Below are positions 59,514-64,000 of a stretch of DNA of 64,000 bases, piece by piece. The number at the start of each line of letters is the position of its first letter. The first letter of the stretch is position 1. This DNA comes from Candidatus Alloclostridium intestinigallinarum (GTDB taxonomy: Bacteria > Bacillota > Clostridia > Christensenellales > UBA3700). The stretch covers positions 1 through 64,000 of the forward strand of contig CAJFJA010000002.1 in NCBI GenBank assembly GCA_904382605.1, written 5' to 3'. The notes below the pieces were generated by a model. The model did not search any database, was not told the origin of the DNA, and saw only the letters and a list, made by a program, of their open reading frames with translations. Made by a program: the position numbers and the translations under genes.

Positions 59514-61514
59514 ATGTACATTCAGAAAATACATATAAAAAACTACAGAAATTTCAATGATTTTGAAATGGAGTTTCATGAAGGATTAAATGTAATTGTC
59601 GGAGCTAATAATTCTGGTAAAACCGGATTATTGTCTGCCATATATCTTCTCAATTCACCTTCTAATATATCGATTGACGATTTCAACAAAAATAATTTAA
59701 TTCAATTCAAGACCTTATATAATGAAGATGCTCCTAAAATAGAGATTACATACTTTATCAACCACTTTGTCAATGAAGATGATGAGGAGGATGAAAGTAT
59801 AATCAAATTGATTCCTTTTTTAGGGTTTAAAGAGGTTGATGCCATGCGTGTGGCATCTGAAGATAAGAAAAAATATTTTATTAAGGCTATCATCAAAGCA
59901 GTTTATGAGCTTGATGAGAAATATATTGGAGAATACCGTAAAGCTGTTTCAGAAATAGCCGCTCTTGACGATTTTATGCTCAGGTTAAAGCGTTTTGTTT
60001 CCGAACACTATAAATGGCATTATACAAATGGCGTCAGCGATTTGCAAGCTGAAAGTAAGGCTGCTACGAGTATTTTTGATATTCGATTTATAGAAGCGGA
60101 AAGAACAGCTGCAGAGGTGGAAAAGGAAACACGTAAAGAAATAGATTCTTTTTCTAAAGATAATAGTAATGCTATAGCTGTAGATAAATTTAAGAGTAAA
60201 GTATCGGAAGAATTAAGAGATATATTGAAGCCGTCAATTGAAAAACTGACTATTCTTTTTGAAACTGAGCAAAACGATATCGGATTAAAAAAAGGCAATG
60301 TTGCAATCTACCCTTCAGTAAAAGCAAATGTGTCGATCCCGGATTCCTTTATTACAGAAGTTAAAGATACAAAATCGGAGTTTATTGTGCCAATAGATCA
60401 CAATGGGTTGGGATATAATAATCTTATAAACATTTATATGCTGATTAAATTGAAGGAACTGCAGGTTGGTAAGGATTTTCGCATATTATGCTTAGAAGAG
60501 CCTGAAGCACATCTGCATCCCGCAATGCAGTACAAGCTGTTTAAATACTTGAAAAAGCTTGATGCTGAGAAAAATTTGAATCAACAGATATTTGTTACAA
60601 CTCATTCAAGCAATATTTCTGCCGTGGCGGGAATAGATAATATGTTTATGATGGCATATAATCGTTCTGCCACTCCACAAGATTGCATAAATCAAAGTCT
60701 TGAAGTACAATTTAAAGATCAAGGCGAAGCAAATCAAAAAAGCGAAGCAAAAAAACATTTAACAAAGTTTCTAGATGTGACTCGTTCGGACATGCTGTTT
60801 GCTGATAAAGTAATTTTAGTAGAAGGTATTGCCGAAAGATTACTACTACCTTATTTTATGGAAAAATGCGGGTATGCATATGAAGATGAGCATGTCTCGA
60901 TTGTAGAAATAGGCGGAAAACATTTTGAACATTTTGTAGAATTGTTTAATGGCAACGCATTGAAAAAGAAAGTTTTATGTATAACAGATAAGGATTTTAG
61001 TTGGATCAACGACGAAGAAAAATTTAAAACTTGGAAATCATATTCGGAGGATAAACCGACTCACATTGAAAAATTGACGAAACGATTTACATTCGATGAA
61101 TTTAAAATCATTACGCAAAACTGTGGAGGTAGAACCTTTGAAGATGAATTGTTTTTAGCGAATTATCATAATATCGGCACTGTAACCACATTGTTGAAAA
61201 TGGCACTACCTGAATCATTGCATGCCACTATTGATTTATGTAAATTAGATATCGCAAAATTGCAAGAACAGCTGCCAAGTATAGATGGAAGATCCAAATC
61301 TGTTATACAAAAATATGTGAACAGCTATAAAAATAGGATAGACCAAGAAGAGCAGAATAAAGAATTCTATGAAATATTAGCGTTTGCAGAAATATTTTTG
61401 CATTATGCAAAGGCTAACAAGGGAAATTTGGCCTTATCGATATTAACTGAAGCGGAAAGTCTTTCTCTAAATGTTCCATGTTATATTAAGGAGGGGATAG
61501 AATGGTTGAAATAA
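59514..61514 (+). CDS. gajA: OLD-family ATPase-TOPRIM nuclease, GajA-like
   Basis: A 666-residue protein. The N-terminal ABC-type ATPase has Walker A GANNSGKTG (30-38) and the signature/Walker B block LCLEEPEAHLHP (about 324-335). A C-terminal TOPRIM domain follows with VEGIAERLLLP (about 434, catalytic glutamate) and CITDKDFSW (about 487-495, DxD-type acid residues). This is the layout of class 2 OLD nucleases. Together with the adjacent UvrD-like helicase gene it matches the two-gene Gabija anti-phage system, in which GajA nicks DNA when nucleotide pools fall. It is somewhat longer than the well-studied GajA. It overlaps the next gene by 13 bp. Confidence 0.88.
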   Translation: MYIQKIHIKNYRNFNDFEMEFHEGLNVIVGANNSGKTGLLSAIYLLNSPSNISIDDFNKNNLIQFKTLYNEDAPKIEITYFINHFVNEDDEEDESIIKLIPFLGFKEVDAMRVASEDKKKYFIKAIIKAVYELDEKYIGEYRKAVSEIAALDDFMLRLKRFVSEHYKWHYTNGVSDLQAESKAATSIFDIRFIEAERTAAEVEKETRKEIDSFSKDNSNAIAVDKFKSKVSEELRDILKPSIEKLTILFETEQNDIGLKKGNVAIYPSVKANVSIPDSFITEVKDTKSEFIVPIDHNGLGYNNLINIYMLIKLKELQVGKDFRILCLEEPEAHLHPAMQYKLFKYLKKLDAEKNLNQQIFVTTHSSNISAVAGIDNMFMMAYNRSATPQDCINQSLEVQFKDQGEANQKSEAKKHLTKFLDVTRSDMLFADKVILVEGIAERLLLPYFMEKCGYAYEDEHVSIVEIGGKHFEHFVELFNGNALKKKVLCITDKDFSWINDEEKFKTWKSYSEDKPTHIEKLTKRFTFDEFKIITQNCGGRTFEDELFLANYHNIGTVTTLLKMALPESLHATIDLCKLDIAKLQEQLPSIDGRSKSVIQKYVNSYKNRIDQEEQNKEFYEILAFAEIFLHYAKANKGNLALSILTEAESLSLNVPCYIKEGIEWLK

Positions 61515-63397
61515 AATCGAATTACATTCTGTCTTCTGATGAAATTAAAAATAATATTAGAGTTTTTGCAGGACCCGGCGCAGGTAAGACTCATTTTTTG
61601 GTTGAAAATATAAAAAATATAATTGCTACAAACCCAAAAATTACGAGCAGCAAGAATCGTAAAGTTTTGTGTATTACTTATACGAATGCAGCCGTTGATG
61701 AGATAAGAAGGAGACTTGATCGTTTTTCTGACACAGCAGATATTTGTACTATTCACGGCTTTATTATTGATAATATTATAAAGCCTTTTCAGGATAAACT
61801 TAGAGAAATAATGATGTCTGACTTTGCAATTGAAGTTAAAACAAAAGGTATTATTTCTTCCCAAATCGAAGGGCTTGGAATTCTGCATGGCGTTGAAAAA
61901 GAAAAAATATACACTTTCATTAAAGAAAAATGTCATGAAGATCAGGCGGTTTCTTATAGCAAAAAAATAATGGGTGAAGTTGAGATAGATTGTAAAACGT
62001 ATATTTTATCATTAAGACCAAATGGAACGCCCAATAGAATATTTAGCGGTTCTAAGCAGATAAAAGAATGTCATAAAAAAGTGATAAAAGAGTTTGTATG
62101 GTCTAAAGTGAAAAAACTTACTCATGATGAAATACTCTACTTCGGATATAGAATTCTTGAAGAAAATCCGCTTGCGGTTTATTATTTAAGGATAAAGTAC
62201 CCGTATATTTTTGTAGATGAATTTCAAGATACAAATCCTTTGCAAACGCTTTTAATTAAATTGCTTTGTGCAAAATCGTCTCGGTGCTGTGTCGTTGGTG
62301 ATGAAGCTCAATCAATTTATGGATTTAACGGTGCATATCCGGATGATTTTGAAAATTTTAAGATAAGTGATAATGATCTCGATTTTACTATTAATGATAA
62401 TAGAAGATCATCTGCAAATATAGTAAACTTCTGCAATTTTATACGACAACAAGATACACGAGTAGTACAAAAAAATATAAACGAAAAAATAGAAAATAAT
62501 TGTATTCACATTTTATTGGGTGAAAGTCAGAATGTTAAAACTGCAATTTCAAATGTAGTGCTTAATGGAGGAGTTGTTTTGACACGTACATGGGCGGCAG
62601 CATTTGAATATATAGAAGGGATAGATACTGAACAAGCACAATGTCTCTCAGATATATATTGGAACTACAATAAAACCCCTATTAGTATTCGGGACGAAAT
62701 AGTTGAATTCAAAAATGTTACATGGGTTAGAGCATTTACCTTTATAATGCAATTATGGAAAAGCTATAATAATGGAGATTTAGCAGAAGTAATATCGGCT
62801 TTTAAGTTGTATGGTAATGTAAAGTATGAAGTAATAACTCCACACTTATTATTGTTGCTTGATTCATTTTTGAGAAAAGTATTTGATAATTATGGAGAAC
62901 ATACTGCATATGAAATAATTAAAAAGTTTAATGAGGGAATTGATAAAGAAGAATATAAGTCGCTAAAAAGTTTGTCAGATAGTGTGAACTTTAAGATTCA
63001 AATTTTCGATGACCAAGACAGAGTAGAGCTTACTGAAGCAGTAAGTAAATTAAAATGGGGAACGGCATATAAATTGTTTAATGAGGTTTTTACCGACAAG
63101 AGCAAATATATGACGGTTCATCAAGCAAAAGGATTAGAGTGGGAAACTGTATTGGTTGCTGTAATGCCTGGGAAAAAAGATAATATTAACATTGCTGAAA
63201 TGTACGCTTCACCACAGATTATTGGCTCAGTGGTTTCAAATGAATTTGTAAGAATCTATTATGTTGCCTGTAGCCGAGCAATAAAAAATCTTTACATACA
63301 TATTCCTAAAGGATGCTCACAGTCGGATATTGAAAGGACTATTTCTTCGTTTGAAAAAGAAAAGGATAAAGCAATAAATATTGAATTTATATCTTGA
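61502..63397 (+). CDS. gajB: UvrD/Rep-type helicase, GajB-like
   Basis: A 631-residue superfamily 1 helicase. Motif I is AGPGAGKTHF (about 23-32), motif Ia TYTNAAVDEI, motif II VDEFQDTNPLQ (about 238-248), motif III VVGDEAQSIYGFNG, motif V VHQAKGLEWETVLV and motif VI YYVACSRA. In Gabija, GajB senses DNA ends from GajA or phage replication and consumes nucleotides. The ATG at 61502 has AAGGAGGG within the end of gajA, so the two proteins are made in balance. It is longer than the prototype GajB, so a divergent Gabija or a sister OLD-UvrD system is possible. Confidence 0.87.
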   Translation: MVEIKSNYILSSDEIKNNIRVFAGPGAGKTHFLVENIKNIIATNPKITSSKNRKVLCITYTNAAVDEIRRRLDRFSDTADICTIHGFIIDNIIKPFQDKLREIMMSDFAIEVKTKGIISSQIEGLGILHGVEKEKIYTFIKEKCHEDQAVSYSKKIMGEVEIDCKTYILSLRPNGTPNRIFSGSKQIKECHKKVIKEFVWSKVKKLTHDEILYFGYRILEENPLAVYYLRIKYPYIFVDEFQDTNPLQTLLIKLLCAKSSRCCVVGDEAQSIYGFNGAYPDDFENFKISDNDLDFTINDNRRSSANIVNFCNFIRQQDTRVVQKNINEKIENNCIHILLGESQNVKTAISNVVLNGGVVLTRTWAAAFEYIEGIDTEQAQCLSDIYWNYNKTPISIRDEIVEFKNVTWVRAFTFIMQLWKSYNNGDLAEVISAFKLYGNVKYEVITPHLLLLLDSFLRKVFDNYGEHTAYEIIKKFNEGIDKEEYKSLKSLSDSVNFKIQIFDDQDRVELTEAVSKLKWGTAYKLFNEVFTDKSKYMTVHQAKGLEWETVLVAVMPGKKDNINIAEMYASPQIIGSVVSNEFVRIYYVACSRAIKNLYIHIPKGCSQSDIERTISSFEKEKDKAINIEFIS

Positions 63398-63483
63398 TCG
63401 ACTAATTTATGTGCTTGGCACCATGATGCGTGCTTAGCATGAACAAGTGCGGTTGGCAACTGCTTTTTCGTCGCGCAAAGCTT

Positions 63484-63612
63484 GCAGTGTGACGCAAGTG
63501 TAGCTTGCAGTCACAATGCTTCAAGACCTGTTACTTCGGCAAATTAATCAAAAAATAAAGCAAGTAACTGAAACAGCCAACTTGCTTAATTTGGTGGAGA
63601 CAACAAGACTCG
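63484..63612 (-). repeat. Right-end repeat 1 of the island, with truncated tRNA-Val 3' end
   Basis: This 129-bp segment is a near-copy of 63658-63786, 174 bp away. On the minus strand it starts with the last 20 nt of tRNA-Val (63612-63593), followed by the hairpin AAGCAAGTTGG...ACTTGCTT with a T-run, and then a tail also present at 56266. It is a remnant of an attachment site rather than a functional tRNA, because the D- and anticodon-arms are absent. 63613-63657 between the copies holds no feature I recognise. Confidence 0.8.
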
Positions 63613-63657
63613 CCTTACAGCGATTGCCGATAGGGCACACCGCAGGTGCAATCGCGT

Positions 63658-63765
63658 GCAGTGTGACGCAAGTGTAGCTTGCAGTCACAATGTTTCAAGT
63701 CCTGTTACTTCGGCAAATTAAGCAAAAAATAAAGCAAGTAACTGAAACAGTCAACTTGCTTAATT
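63658..63765 (-). terminator. tRNA-Val terminator and right-end repeat 2
   Basis: On the minus strand, directly after the tRNA CCA, AAGCAAGT...ACTTGCTT followed by TATTTTTTGC forms a rho-independent terminator (63759-63720). The remaining sequence to 63658 repeats 63484-63591 and ends in the 26-bp tail shared with the left island boundary. Confidence 0.8.
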
Positions 63766-63842
<77 letters not shown>

Positions 63843-63856
63843 GGACAGCTTTAATA

Positions 63857-63885
63857 ATGTAACACATCAAGGCAAGGCGTGTCAA
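63857..63885 (-). promoter_or_regulatory. Promoter of tRNA-Val
   Basis: On the minus strand, TTGACA (63885-63880), 17-bp spacer and TTACAT (63862-63857), about 15 bp before the tRNA 5' end. Confidence 0.65.
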
Positions 63886-63942
63886 GCCAAACAACGCAAT
63901 TTGCGTATTTTATGTTAAACGGCGGCAAAAAGAAAATTGCCG

Positions 63943-63971
63943 TTGACAAAACGGGCGCGGAAGAGTACAAT
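63943..63971 (+). promoter_or_regulatory. Promoter of a gene beyond the window end
   Basis: TTGACA (63943-63948), 17-bp spacer and TACAAT (63966-63971). The window ends in TTTGAGGGG, which could be the ribosome binding site of the next gene. Confidence 0.75.
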
Positions 63972-64000
63972 TAAATTAAATAAGATTAACTTTTGAGGGG

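Noticed and set aside
63593..63612. Second tRNA gene
   Set aside because: Only the last 20 nt of tRNA-Val are present; the D-arm and anticodon arm are missing, so it is an attachment remnant.

Overview
The window looks like a chromosomal segment of a GC-rich member of the class Clostridia (Bacillota). The evidence is a SCIFF peptide with its radical SAM maturase, the clostridial gene order SCIFF-scfB-secD-secF-recJ-relA-dtd-MBL-hemZ, RNase Y, HemZ, a Spo0A-type DNA-binding domain, and TTGACA-17-TATAAT promoters with AGGAGG ribosome binding sites. The glycan genes (GH95 fucosidase, GH110 galactosidase, GH18) suggest life in an animal gut. That habitat is inference, and no species is claimed.

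Layout. Positions 1-1298 are non-coding and repeat-rich, including a 13-copy array of a 50-bp unit with dyad symmetry. 1299-14630 is a housekeeping block, interrupted by about 1.3 kb of dispersed repeats between scfB and secD: a small membrane protein, SCIFF and its maturase, SecDF, RecJ, RelA/SpoT, Dtd, a metallo-hydrolase and HemZ. The protein genes from recJ to hemZ overlap by 1-8 bp and look like one operon. 14899-19371 encodes a 1490-residue membrane/surface protein whose C-terminus resembles ribosomal protein uL15. Next come rpsO-pnp, a HAD phosphatase, a NodB-fold protein, an unknown membrane protein with an ABC transporter, an M16 peptidase, FtsK, the rimO-pgsA-cinA-recA operon, rny and a GH18 enzyme.

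41277-50253 mixes strands. It holds an acetyltransferase remnant, a very large RND exporter, a free-standing Spo0A C-terminal domain coupled to a SpoIIM-like membrane protein, a DacF-type carboxypeptidase, a sirtuin remnant and a lipoprotein. 50872-55710 is a glycan cluster (GH95, GH110, LacI regulator) with candidate operators.

56266-63786 is a strikingly AT-rich island bounded by direct repeats next to tRNA-Val(GAC). It carries a nuclease-methylase fusion, a specificity subunit and a Gabija-type GajA/GajB pair, and so is best read as an acquired anti-phage island. No integrase is visible in the window.

The most unusual items are the uL15-like domain on a membrane protein, the 50-bp dyad array, the stand-alone Spo0A output domain, the 120-nt hairpin after rny and the defence island at the tRNA.
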